DNA of 38,271 nt, taken from a bacterium. Lineage in GTDB: Bacteria > Patescibacteriota > Minisyncoccia > UBA6257 > GWB1-50-10. The translations under genes and the position numbers were made by a program. The DNA is taken from contig JAKAHT010000001.1 in the NCBI GenBank assembly GCA_021814805.1, forward strand, positions 29,027-67,297. Direction: 5' to 3'. The notes below the pieces were generated by a model, which was not told the DNA's origin, did not search any database, and saw only the letters and a program-made list of their open reading frames with translations. Numbering within the stretch: position 1 is the stretch's first letter; each line of letters starts with the position of its first letter. Below are positions 15,340 to 22,508 of this stretch, piece by piece.

Positions 15340-17832
15340 ATGGCGAATATTTATTTTAAAAACAATAGGATTTTCTTGAACCGAGGCGAAGATTTTATAG
15401 TGAGGCTCGCGGATTATTCTTTTTATATCTTTTTAGGAGCGGCGACTTTAATGCTTGTCATGTCTGGCAATTTAAGATTGACGGCCCTGGGTATCTTATT
15501 CTCTTTGTTTTTAATCGATAGGGTTTTGCATATAGGGGAAGGAGAGAAAAGCATCACAGAGCTCAAGGGTAAGGATATCAATATTTCTTATGCTCTTACC
15601 AATGACTCGGTGAGAATTTTAGGTTATGCCATAAGAAAATCTAAAATAACCAAAGAAAGTTTTTATCTGGCTCTTTTGACTGTCTTAGCCGACAGAAAAG
15701 ATATAAAGGAAATATTAAAAAGATTGGACGTTGATCCGGAAGAATTTATCAAAAAAACCGAGGCCATACTAGGTAATAAAAGTAATTTCACCGATGAAAG
15801 TTACGCCGAGGTTTTGAATAATCTCGTGCTTACTGCTTATGAAAACGCCATCTTGAATAACGATGAATTCATTTACCCCAGGAATCTCTTAACCGCCGCC
15901 CTTGATGTTAAAGATGGGGACTTGTCGAGAATATTTTTAGCCTCTGGTCTCACTAAAAAGGATATAGAATTGGCTGTTGTTTTTGGAAAGTGGAGAAAAA
16001 TATTCGGAGGGTTAAGGTTTTTGCCTAAAATGGTTGGCGGTTTTGCTCACCGGCCGAGGGTTCTTAGGCACAGGGTTATGAATAGGGCCTGGACGGCTAA
16101 GCCGACTCCGACACTCGATAAATTCAGTACTGATTTGACTGATTTGGCTCGCGAAGAAATGGTCGGGCTTTTGATAGGTCACAAAAGAGAATATGACGGA
16201 TTGATTCAGGTTATATCAAGACCGGGCAAGCCGAACGCTCTTCTTGTCGGAGAAGCTGGCGCAGGCAAGTCCACTATAATAGACCATTTGGCTATGAGCA
16301 TAATCAGAGATGATGTCCCGGAGGTTTTATTTGATAAGCGTTTGGTTTCTCTTGAAATGGGTAATCTTATGGCAAATGCCACGGAAGATGTGCTTAGCGC
16401 CAGACTGAAGGAAATGACTGATGAAATAATAATGGCCGGCAATATAGTTCTTTTCGTACCCAATATCCATGATTTGTTCAGAACCTCGGAATCTTCTTTG
16501 AATGCCATAGATATAGTCTTGCCGATAATAAGGAGTGGAAGTATTCCGGTTATAGGGGAAACATACCCCAGAGAGTTTAAGGAGTACATCGAACCGAGGA
16601 CGGATTTTTTAGATCAGTTCGAGGTGGTGAGGGTGGAAGAGGTAACAGAAGAGGAGGCTGTTCAATTTTTGATTTATCAAAGTCTTCTTCTTGAAAAAGA
16701 ATATGATGTTTTCATACCTTTCAGCTCCATAAAAGAGTCAGTTTATCTCGCTAAGCGTTATTTTCATTCAAAGCTTTTGCCGGGGAGCGCGGTTGATTTG
16801 TTGAAACAATCATTGGCCAAGACAAAAGAAAGCAAAGAAAAGATTCTTACGGTCGGTGTTGTGGATGCTGTTGCCGAGAGTCTTTCCAGAATTCCCATAC
16901 AAAAAGTAACCGCCGGTGAGGCCGAAAAACTTTTGAATTTGGAGGAAACCATACATAAGAAACTTATAAATCAAAATGCGGCAGTTTCGGCCGTAGCTAA
17001 GGCCCTGAGGGAATATCGAAGCGGTCTTTCGAGAAGGGAAGGTCCGATAGCTTCCTTCTTGTTCGTCGGACCGACCGGTGTCGGCAAAACCGAACTTTCC
17101 AAAATATTGGCTGAAGTTCATTTTGGTTCTAAATCGGCCATGCAGAGATTTGATATGTCGGAGTTCCAGGATAAGACAAGTATTTGGAGGCTTGTCGGCA
17201 ATCCCGACGGATCAAAGTCTGGAGAATTGACCGACGCGGTTTTCGAAAATCCTTATACCCTCATACTTTTGGATGAATTTGAGAAGGCTCATCCCGATGT
17301 GCTTAATGTATTTTTGCAGGTATTCGACGACGGGAGACTGACCGATGGTTTGGGTAAGACTGTCGATTTTAAGAATACGATAATTATAGCCACTTCAAAT
17401 GCCAACTCCGATTTTATAAAATCGGAGATAGAATCCGGTAAGAAGGTGGAAGATATATCCGACGAATTGAAGAAAAAACTATCGGGTTATTTCAAGCCGG
17501 AACTTTTGAACCGATTTTCCGATATAGTGGTTTTTAGGGATCTTAAGGAAGACGAAATAAGGCAAATAGCCGGGCTTTTGGTCAAAGAAATCAAAGAAAC
17601 CATCGGTGAGGAAAAGGGTATAGACATAACGTATGACGATGCTGTCTTATCCGAACTTGGCCGGCTGGGATATGACCCTGTTTTTGGTGCAAGGCCGTTG
17701 AGGAAAGTGATATCTGACAGCATAAAGAGCGTTTTAGCCGAATATATACTGAAAGGGCAGCTCAAAAAGGGTGATACGGTCAGCATTTCCTTTGAAAACG
17801 GCGATTTCAAGTTTAAAATTTCCGGCGATTAG
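15340..17832 (+). CDS. Membrane-anchored ClpC-like double AAA+ ATPase, degenerate
   Basis: 830 residues. Two hydrophobic segments (about 27-43 and 46-63) precede a Clp_N-like helical region (about 85-215) and two AAA+ modules. D1 keeps a Walker A (GEAGAGKS, 304-311), but Walker B reads LFVPNIHDL (371-379) where DE is expected, the pore loop reads NATED instead of KYRGE, and the arginine-finger pair is replaced (TDFLDQF, 421-427). D2 keeps Walker A (GPTGVGKT, 577-584), Walker B (LILLDEFEKAH, 641-651), the arginine finger (ELLNRF, R725) and sensor 2 (GARPLR, 783-788). However, its GYVG pore loop is shortened to NPDGSKSG (621-628). No LGF/VGF-type ClpP-docking tripeptide is seen near 687-712. 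It is therefore unlikely to feed ClpP or thread substrates in the usual way. Confidence 0.85.
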   Translation: MANIYFKNNRIFLNRGEDFIVRLADYSFYIFLGAATLMLVMSGNLRLTALGILFSLFLIDRVLHIGEGEKSITELKGKDINISYALTNDSVRILGYAIRKSKITKESFYLALLTVLADRKDIKEILKRLDVDPEEFIKKTEAILGNKSNFTDESYAEVLNNLVLTAYENAILNNDEFIYPRNLLTAALDVKDGDLSRIFLASGLTKKDIELAVVFGKWRKIFGGLRFLPKMVGGFAHRPRVLRHRVMNRAWTAKPTPTLDKFSTDLTDLAREEMVGLLIGHKREYDGLIQVISRPGKPNALLVGEAGAGKSTIIDHLAMSIIRDDVPEVLFDKRLVSLEMGNLMANATEDVLSARLKEMTDEIIMAGNIVLFVPNIHDLFRTSESSLNAIDIVLPIIRSGSIPVIGETYPREFKEYIEPRTDFLDQFEVVRVEEVTEEEAVQFLIYQSLLLEKEYDVFIPFSSIKESVYLAKRYFHSKLLPGSAVDLLKQSLAKTKESKEKILTVGVVDAVAESLSRIPIQKVTAGEAEKLLNLEETIHKKLINQNAAVSAVAKALREYRSGLSRREGPIASFLFVGPTGVGKTELSKILAEVHFGSKSAMQRFDMSEFQDKTSIWRLVGNPDGSKSGELTDAVFENPYTLILLDEFEKAHPDVLNVFLQVFDDGRLTDGLGKTVDFKNTIIIATSNANSDFIKSEIESGKKVEDISDELKKKLSGYFKPELLNRFSDIVVFRDLKEDEIRQIAGLLVKEIKETIGEEKGIDITYDDAVLSELGRLGYDPVFGARPLRKVISDSIKSVLAEYILKGQLKKGDTVSISFENGDFKFKISGD

Positions 17833-17834
17833 TT

Positions 17835-17840
17835 TAAAAT
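17835..17840 (+). promoter_or_regulatory. -10 box of the half-MFS gene
   Basis: TAAAAT, 7 nt before the ATG at 17848; no convincing -35. Weak support, but the same spacing as other leaderless genes here. Confidence 0.35.
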
Positions 17841-17847
17841 CATTCTT

Positions 17848-18516
17848 ATGAAGTTACCACGACTAAAAATAAGTTTTGGAGAACTTAAAATGAATAGAGT
17901 GGTCAAGTTTTTCATACTGTCCGACTTTTTGTTTTGGGGAGGCTGGGGTCTTTTGAGTCCTATTTTTGCTGTCTTTATTCTTCAAAGATTAGGATCGGCC
18001 AACGTTTTCACCGTCGGTGCCGCCGCTGCGCTGTATTATCTTACAAAAGCCGTGGCTGAAGTTCCTATTTCTTTTTATCTCGACAAACACGAAGGAGAAA
18101 AAGACGATTTTCACGCCCTCCTCCTCGGACTTTTGCTCGGCGGATGCGTTTCCTTGATATTCCTTTCAATAAGGAGCCTGCCGGCTTTGTTTTTATCGAT
18201 GATCGTCCAAGGTGTGGCTTTTGCCCTTTATTCTTCCTCCTGGCCGGCCATATTTTCGAGGCACTTGGACAAAGATCATTTTTCTTTGGAGTGGACGATG
18301 GATCATTTCGGCATAGATTTGATTTCGGCTGGTACTGCCTTTTTAGGAGGAAGCTTGGCTTTATTTTTAGGTTTTAATTTTATATTTATCTTGGCCGCCG
18401 CGGCCGCTTTCACGGCCGTAGCCTTATTGTTCTTTGTTCCCGATTTGATACTGCCCAAAGAAACGTTAAAAGAACCTATTTTAAGAGACCATGTTGGACC
18501 AACCATCGGCAAATAA
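17848..18516 (+). CDS. Half-length MFS-like membrane protein
   Basis: 222 residues with about six hydrophobic segments: FFILSDFLFWGGWGLLSPIF near 22, then VGAAAALYYLTKAVAEVP and a DKHEGEKDD loop at the usual MFS motif-A position. Full MFS transporters have 12 segments and about 400 residues, so this is one six-helix bundle. It could act as a dimer or be a relic. No frameshifted second half is visible: the downstream frame is a Nudix gene that overlaps by 26 nt. Substrate cannot be told. Confidence 0.7.
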   Translation: MKLPRLKISFGELKMNRVVKFFILSDFLFWGGWGLLSPIFAVFILQRLGSANVFTVGAAAALYYLTKAVAEVPISFYLDKHEGEKDDFHALLLGLLLGGCVSLIFLSIRSLPALFLSMIVQGVAFALYSSSWPAIFSRHLDKDHFSLEWTMDHFGIDLISAGTAFLGGSLALFLGFNFIFILAAAAAFTAVALLFFVPDLILPKETLKEPILRDHVGPTIGK

Positions 18517-18976
18517 AACACCAGACAATCTTTCCGTATCCGCCGGCGTCATAATATTCCGACGGACTGAGGAAGGAATAAAGTTTTTACTCCTTTATCA
18601 CGGAGGGTCTTATTGGAATTTTCCCAAAGGCAAACTCGCGGAAGGAGAAAAGAGTTTTAAGGCTGCCTTAAGAGAGGTGGAAGAAGAAACGGGAATAAAA
18701 AGCAGGGATCTCCGGTTTATGAATTGGTTCAAAGTATCCGACAGGTTTGTTTTCTATACCAAAGATAAAAAAAGGATACCCCGGCTCGTCATTTATTACT
18801 TGGCGGAAACCAAGCGTGAGGAAATAAAAATAGTCCCTCGAGAACACCAGGGCTATGCTTGGTTTCTTATGAGGGACGCTATGAAGGTTTTAAAGGCTCC
18901 TAACCTTAAATCTAACCTGAGGAAAGCTTACAATTTAATAACTAGATCTTCTTCACGGAATCAACCAACTTCTTAA
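18491..18976 (+). CDS. Nudix hydrolase
   Basis: 161 residues. A complete Nudix box GX5EX7REVEEETGI (GKLAEGE...REVEEETGI, about residues 45-67) binds Mg2+ and cleaves nucleoside diphosphate derivatives. SAGVIIFRR and YWNFPKGKL before the box are the pattern of diadenosine-tetraphosphate hydrolase-like (MutT/Ap4A) proteins; the exact substrate is open. The ATG at 18491 lies inside the end of the MFS gene (26 nt overlap), so translation may be coupled. The 3' end overlaps the convergent rplT by 35 nt. Confidence 0.9.
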   Translation: MLDQPSANKTPDNLSVSAGVIIFRRTEEGIKFLLLYHGGSYWNFPKGKLAEGEKSFKAALREVEEETGIKSRDLRFMNWFKVSDRFVFYTKDKKRIPRLVIYYLAETKREEIKIVPREHQGYAWFLMRDAMKVLKAPNLKSNLRKAYNLITRSSSRNQPTS

Positions 18977-19292
18977 AGGCTTCCGGTTCGTTGGCGGCCA
19001 GGTCGGCCAATACTTTCCGGTCGAGTTTGATATTCTCTTTTTTGAGAAGATTTATAAACTCGCTGTATTTCACTCCATTCAGCCTGGAGCCGGCATTTAT
19101 TTGAGTCTGCCAAAGTGTCCTGTAAACTCTCTTTTTTTCTTTTCTTCCTTTGAACTTTCTGGAAAGTCCGTGAAGTAAAGCTTCTTTCGCGGCTCTTTCT
19201 TTTGATTTTCTGTCCCAGCGGTAGCCTTTGCTTTTTTTGAGAAGTCTCTCTCTTTTTTTGTGGGCGGTAACGCCTCTTTTTACTCTCGGCAT
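18942..19292 (-). CDS. rplT: 50S ribosomal protein L20
   Basis: Early assembly protein of the 50S subunit. 116 residues, normal length. N-terminal basic helix MPRVKRGVTAHKKRERLLK and the conserved WQTQINAGSRLNGVKYSEFI region are clear. The ATG follows the rpmI stop with no gap. Last gene of infC-rpmI-rplT, overlapping the convergent Nudix gene. In many bacteria L20 represses this operon through a leader; no room for such a leader is apparent here (see infC). Confidence 0.97.
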   Translation of the reverse strand: MPRVKRGVTAHKKRERLLKKSKGYRWDRKSKERAAKEALLHGLSRKFKGRKEKKRVYRTLWQTQINAGSRLNGVKYSEFINLLKKENIKLDRKVLADLAANEPEAFKKLVDSVKKI

Positions 19293-19460
19293 TTAATTGT
19301 TTTTTATTTTTTTAACGTCTATTTCTAAAATTCTGGCGCCCTTTTTCCTTTTTATTTGGGTGGTTCTTTTGTTGGCTCGCGAATGACCTAAGGCCATCGC
19401 TCTCCTTACAACCTTGCCCGATTTGGTTATTTTTACCCTGCTTGATATGCTTTTTTTCAT
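19293..19460 (-). CDS. rpmI: 50S ribosomal protein L35
   Basis: 55 residues, read directly from the sequence between infC and rplT. Starts MKKSISSRVKITKSGKVVRR, continues with AMALGHSRANKRTTQIKRKK and ends DVKKIKNN. Length, basic composition and the KITKSGKV and HSRANK motifs fit L35. The gap to infC is 4 nt and the stop abuts the rplT ATG (0 nt). Confidence 0.93.
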   Translation of the reverse strand: MKKSISSRVKITKSGKVVRRAMALGHSRANKRTTQIKRKKGARILEIDVKKIKNN

Positions 19461-19464
19461 AATC

Positions 19465-20004
19465 TTATTTTTTGGTTATTTGCATCACGTAGCCTCTGCC
19501 TCCTTGTCTCGGTTCCATGGTTGTTTGATAAGGGACGTTTATCATCGATGCAAATTCTTTCATTTTCATGAGAGCCCAATCTTTATTGGCTTTTTCGCGT
19601 CCCCGGAGTTGCAGGTTGATTTCGACTTTATGACCCTCGCTCAAGAATTTTTCCGCCAACCTGGCTTTTATAATGAGATCGTTCTGGGCTATTCTCGGAG
19701 AAATCCTGACTTGTTTTAGTTCTTTTTGTTTCTGGGCTAAGCGGCTTTTCTTTTCTTCTTTTTCTTGCTTATACCTCCATTTATCGAAGCTCATTATTTT
19801 GGCGACCGGCGGTTTGGCTCCCGGGGCTATTTCTATAAGATCCAGTCCGGCTTCCCGAGCTTTAATGAGAGCTTCCTCTCGCTTCATCGTTCCGATATTT
19901 TCGCCGTTTTCGTTTATAACCCTCAGTTCGGCGGCGGTTATTTGTCCATTAACTTTTTGCCGGACTTCGGTTGGCGTTGTTCTGTATGGTCTTTGGTAAG
20001 CGAT
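19465..20004 (-). CDS. infC: Translation initiation factor IF-3, non-canonical ATC start
   Basis: Binds the 30S subunit, proofreads start codon and initiator tRNA. The N domain shows VNGQITAAELRVINENGENI; the C domain shows APGAKPPVAKIMSFDKW, RISPRIAQNDL and the MEPRQGGRGY ending region. The first ATG in frame (19887) would remove 39 residues of the conserved N domain. Upstream there is no ATG, GTG or TTG before the in-frame TAG at 20031-20029. An ATC at 20004 gives IAYQRPYRTT and 179 residues, matching the family (E. coli 180, AUU start). It lies 6 nt after a TACTAT -10 box. An ATT at 20025 is the other candidate. Rare starts on infC allow autoregulation by IF-3. Followed by rpmI after 4 nt. 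Confidence 0.88.
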   Translation of the reverse strand: MAYQRPYRTTPTEVRQKVNGQITAAELRVINENGENIGTMKREEALIKAREAGLDLIEIAPGAKPPVAKIMSFDKWRYKQEKEEKKSRLAQKQKELKQVRISPRIAQNDLIIKARLAEKFLSEGHKVEINLQLRGREKANKDWALMKMKEFASMINVPYQTTMEPRQGGRGYVMQITKK

Positions 20005-20010
20005 AGAAAA

Positions 20011-20016
20011 ATAGTA
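20011..20016 (-). promoter_or_regulatory. Possible -10 box of infC
   Basis: TACTAT on the minus strand, 6 nt before the ATC start codon; the -35 is weak (TTGCTT, 17 bp upstream). If it is used, the infC mRNA is leaderless with an AUC start. Otherwise infC is transcribed through from smpB-ssrA, since no terminator separates them. Confidence 0.35.
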
Positions 20017-20055
20017 ATAAAAAATGCCCTAAAAAGCAAATGAAAAGCTGTTTTG

Positions 20056-20398
20056 TGGAGGTGGAGGGATCGAACCCTCGTCCAAGAAATTATTTAAAAG
20101 CATTCTACAAGTTTAGTGCCGAGCCGAGCCTGGCGCAGATGTGCTTCCTGTTATTTAATCCGTTTTACCGGAAGCTTTCTCAAACGGACGGGTCCGCGAT
20201 ATGACACCGGTTGTTCTCTAGCGGACGTTGAGGACCGATGTCCGGTTTAACGAATTAAACCGGAGCCGGCATTAAGCAAAAGCGAATGCCGGGGCTGCAA
20301 CTTTGTTGTTGTCAGTTCTTTTTTTGCTGTAGTTTTACGAGTTACCGCAACTCGACTTGCTGCTTTTAAAGAACTTTCCTGTCGAAACGTACACCCCC
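20056..20398 (-). ncRNA. ssrA: Transfer-messenger RNA (tmRNA)
   Basis: 343 nt. The acceptor GGGGGTG (20398-20392) pairs with CACCTCC (20063-20057), discriminator A at 20056; CCA is not encoded. The T arm is GAGGG-TTCGATC-CCTC. The 5' TTTCGACAGG is the usual tmRNA 5' domain. The tag frame (20328-20272) ends ...NNKVAAPAFAFA-stop; a likely full tag is SKKRTDNNKVAAPAFAFA, with the resume codon uncertain by a codon. The stop lies in the helix-5 hairpin (CCGGCATT/AATGCCGG). A pseudoknot stem has a perfect 9-bp arm with a UUCG loop (20263-20242). It rescues stalled ribosomes with SmpB, encoded immediately upstream. Confidence 0.96.
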
Positions 20399-20838
20399 TA
20401 TTTATTAAACCTTTTTATTTCCTTTTCGACTTCGCGTTTACGAATAGTCTCGCGCTTGTCTTCTTTCTTTTTGCTTTTTCCTAAACCCATTTCAACCTTT
20501 ATTATGTTGTTTTTATTATACAATCTAAGAGGCAGGAGTGTCAACCCTTTTTCTTTTATTTTCCCGATCAAACTCCTCGTTTCTTGTTTTTTTACAAGAA
20601 GCCTCCTTGTTCTTTTGGGGTCGTAGCTTTTTATGCTGTTTTGCGATTGATAAGGTGGGATATCCAAGTTTATTATCCAAAGCTCTTCGTCTTTTACGGT
20701 TGCGTAAGCCCCGCTTATGTTGGCTCTCCCATTCTTTATGGATTTTACTTCAAATCCTTTGAGCTCTATGCCGGCCTCGAATTTCTCGAGTATGTTGTAA
20801 TCGAAATAGGCTTTTTTATTATCGGTTATCGTCGGCAT
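20398..20838 (-). CDS. smpB: SsrA-binding protein SmpB
   Basis: Carries tmRNA to stalled ribosomes. 146 residues. Shows NKKAYFDYNILEKFEAGIEL, GFEVKSIKNGRANISGAYA, WIINLDIPPYQ, DPKRTRRLLVKK and a basic C-terminal tail that enters the mRNA channel. The G of its TAG stop codon is the first nucleotide of mature tmRNA, so both come from one transcript and 5' processing of tmRNA cuts at the smpB stop. Confidence 0.97.
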   Translation of the reverse strand: MPTITDNKKAYFDYNILEKFEAGIELKGFEVKSIKNGRANISGAYATVKDEELWIINLDIPPYQSQNSIKSYDPKRTRRLLVKKQETRSLIGKIKEKGLTLLPLRLYNKNNIIKVEMGLGKSKKKEDKRETIRKREVEKEIKRFNK

Positions 20839-20845
20839 AGTATTT

Positions 20846-20851
20846 ATATTA
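20846..20851 (-). promoter_or_regulatory. -10 box of smpB; predicts leaderless mRNA
   Basis: TAATAT on the minus strand, 7 nt before the smpB ATG at 20838. No clear -35. It lies back to back with the argS -10 (20865-20870), so the two divergent start sites are only about 40 bp apart. Confidence 0.5.
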
Positions 20852-20864
20852 TCTTATATTGTTA

Positions 20865-20870
20865 TATACT
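20865..20870 (+). promoter_or_regulatory. -10 box of argS
   Basis: TATACT. A GTG codon (20877, in frame) lies 6 nt downstream and the ATG at 20883 lies 12 nt downstream. By the spacing rule of this window the GTG could be the leaderless start, adding two residues. Confidence 0.45.
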
Positions 20871-20882
20871 AGAAATGTGAAA

Positions 20883-22466
20883 ATGAGTATCAAGGAGAAA
20901 ATAAGCGGCGCCTTAGCCGAATTATTGGGAGAAGAAAATGGTTTTTCGGTTGATTTGCCCGATCGGAAGGCGACCGATGCCGATTATTCGACCAATGCCG
21001 GATTTGTCTTAAGCAAGAAGTCTGGGGAAAACCCAAACGCTTCGGCCGAGGCGGTCTCGAGAAAATTAAAGGAATCGTATCCTAATCTTTTCGATAAAAT
21101 AGAAACCAAGGGAGGTTTCATAAATATGTGGGTGAGCCCCCTGGTCCTTAAAGAGGAAATCCTTCTTGTTTTAAAGGATGAAGGGAGATATGGATCTTCC
21201 TCCGCTCTCGAAGGGAGGAATATTCAGGTTGAGTTTATTTCAGCCAATCCTACAGGACCTTTGACTTTGGCAAATGGCCGAGGTGGTTTTTATGGCGATG
21301 TTTTATCGAACATTCTGGAGTTTTCCGGGGCTAAAGTGGAAAGAGAATATTATGTGAATGATGCCGGAAACCAGGTTTTGACGCTTGGAAAATCAATCTT
21401 GTCGGCTCTGGGATTCATTGAAGACGAAGAAGAATTTTATAAGGGTTCTTATATCAAAGAATGGGCTTTAAAAAACAGTTCTGTTGTCGAAAAAAGAAAA
21501 GCTGACCCTTCTGGGGTTGGAGAATCGGCTGCTCATGATTTTCTTTCTTCCATAAAATCCGTCGTTGAAGGGAAAGCCCGCATAAGGTTTGATAGATATA
21601 CTTCCGAGAAAAATCTTGGAGAGGAAGGTTTGGTTAAAAAAGCCTTGGAGGTATTGAAAAAATCAGGTTTGGTATATGACTCTGAAGGAGCCACTTGGCT
21701 AAGGACTACCGATTTTAAGGACGATAAGGATCGTGTTCTTATAACGAGCGACGGGTTGCCGACTTATTTTCTGTCGGATGCCGGCCACTACCTTGAAACC
21801 TTGGAGAGAGGATTTGATTGGAAAATAAACATACTTGGACCAGACCACTATGGTTATGTCAAAAGAATACAGGCCGTAGCCAAAATTCTGGGTTTTCGCC
21901 GGTCGGAGGTCTTGATAACTCAGGCTATTTTAATAAAAAAGGACGGCGAATTTGTCAGGATGTCCAAGCGAAAGGGTGAATTTGTAACCTTTGAAGAGCT
22001 GGTGGATGAAGTCGGCGTCGATACGGCCAGGTTTTTCTTTCTTATGGTCGGTCGGGAATCTCATATTGATTTTGACTTAGCATTGGCCAAAGAAAAATCA
22101 TCGCGCAATCCGGTTTTTTACGCCGAATATGCTTATGTGAGGGCCAATAAAATAATATCCAATTATGGAAAGAGTTTTGACTTATCGGCGGATTTGGCTT
22201 GCTTGAATTCTTCTCCGGAAAGGGAATTGATGTCGGTCATATCGCGCCTGCCGGATGTCGTTTCTTATTCATCCAAGACTTATGAAATCCACCATCTGAC
22301 CAAATACGCTCTGGATTTAGCCCGGGCTTTTCATAACTTCTACGAGAAGGAAAGAGTGATAGGCGAAAAAGAAGAAACGGCCAGGTTGATTCTGGTTTCC
22401 GCCTTCCTTTCTGTTATGCAAAATACTCTCCGCCTTTTAGGAATAGTTCCCCCGGAAAGTATGTAG
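20883..22466 (+). CDS. argS: Arginyl-tRNA synthetase
   Basis: Class I synthetase that charges tRNA-Arg. 527 residues from the ATG at 20883 (or 529 from a GTG at 20877). Order: N-terminal Add-1 domain (about 1-90), catalytic Rossmann domain beginning VEFISANPTGPL, KMSKS-like loop VRMSKRKGEFV near 365, and the C-terminal DALR anticodon domain (YAYVRANKI ... KYALDLARAFHNFYE). The HIGH signature, normally HxGH after GPL, reads TLAN (GPLTLANGRGG). ArgRS is naturally variable in KMSKS, but loss of both histidines is unusual. ileS follows after 42 nt with its own promoter. Confidence 0.95.
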   Translation: MSIKEKISGALAELLGEENGFSVDLPDRKATDADYSTNAGFVLSKKSGENPNASAEAVSRKLKESYPNLFDKIETKGGFINMWVSPLVLKEEILLVLKDEGRYGSSSALEGRNIQVEFISANPTGPLTLANGRGGFYGDVLSNILEFSGAKVEREYYVNDAGNQVLTLGKSILSALGFIEDEEEFYKGSYIKEWALKNSSVVEKRKADPSGVGESAAHDFLSSIKSVVEGKARIRFDRYTSEKNLGEEGLVKKALEVLKKSGLVYDSEGATWLRTTDFKDDKDRVLITSDGLPTYFLSDAGHYLETLERGFDWKINILGPDHYGYVKRIQAVAKILGFRRSEVLITQAILIKKDGEFVRMSKRKGEFVTFEELVDEVGVDTARFFFLMVGRESHIDFDLALAKEKSSRNPVFYAEYAYVRANKIISNYGKSFDLSADLACLNSSPERELMSVISRLPDVVSYSSKTYEIHHLTKYALDLARAFHNFYEKERVIGEKEETARLILVSAFLSVMQNTLRLLGIVPPESM

Positions 22467-22472
22467 GTTTTT

Positions 22473-22501
22473 TTGCCAAAGACCCGGTAACCGGATAAAA
22501 T
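22473..22501 (+). promoter_or_regulatory. Promoter of ileS with palindrome in the spacer
   Basis: TTGCCA (22473-22478), 17 bp spacer, TAAAAT (22496-22501), then 7 nt to the ATG, so leaderless. The spacer contains the palindrome CCGGT-A-ACCGG (22484-22494), a possible operator. No T-box leader is present. Confidence 0.65.
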
Positions 22502-22508
22502 ACTACTT

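Noticed and set aside
20023..20025. ATT as the infC start codon
   Set aside because: It would add seven mostly aromatic residues (IFYYYFS) that do not resemble IF-3 and would place the start upstream of the TACTAT box; ATC at 20004 fits better, although ATT is not excluded.
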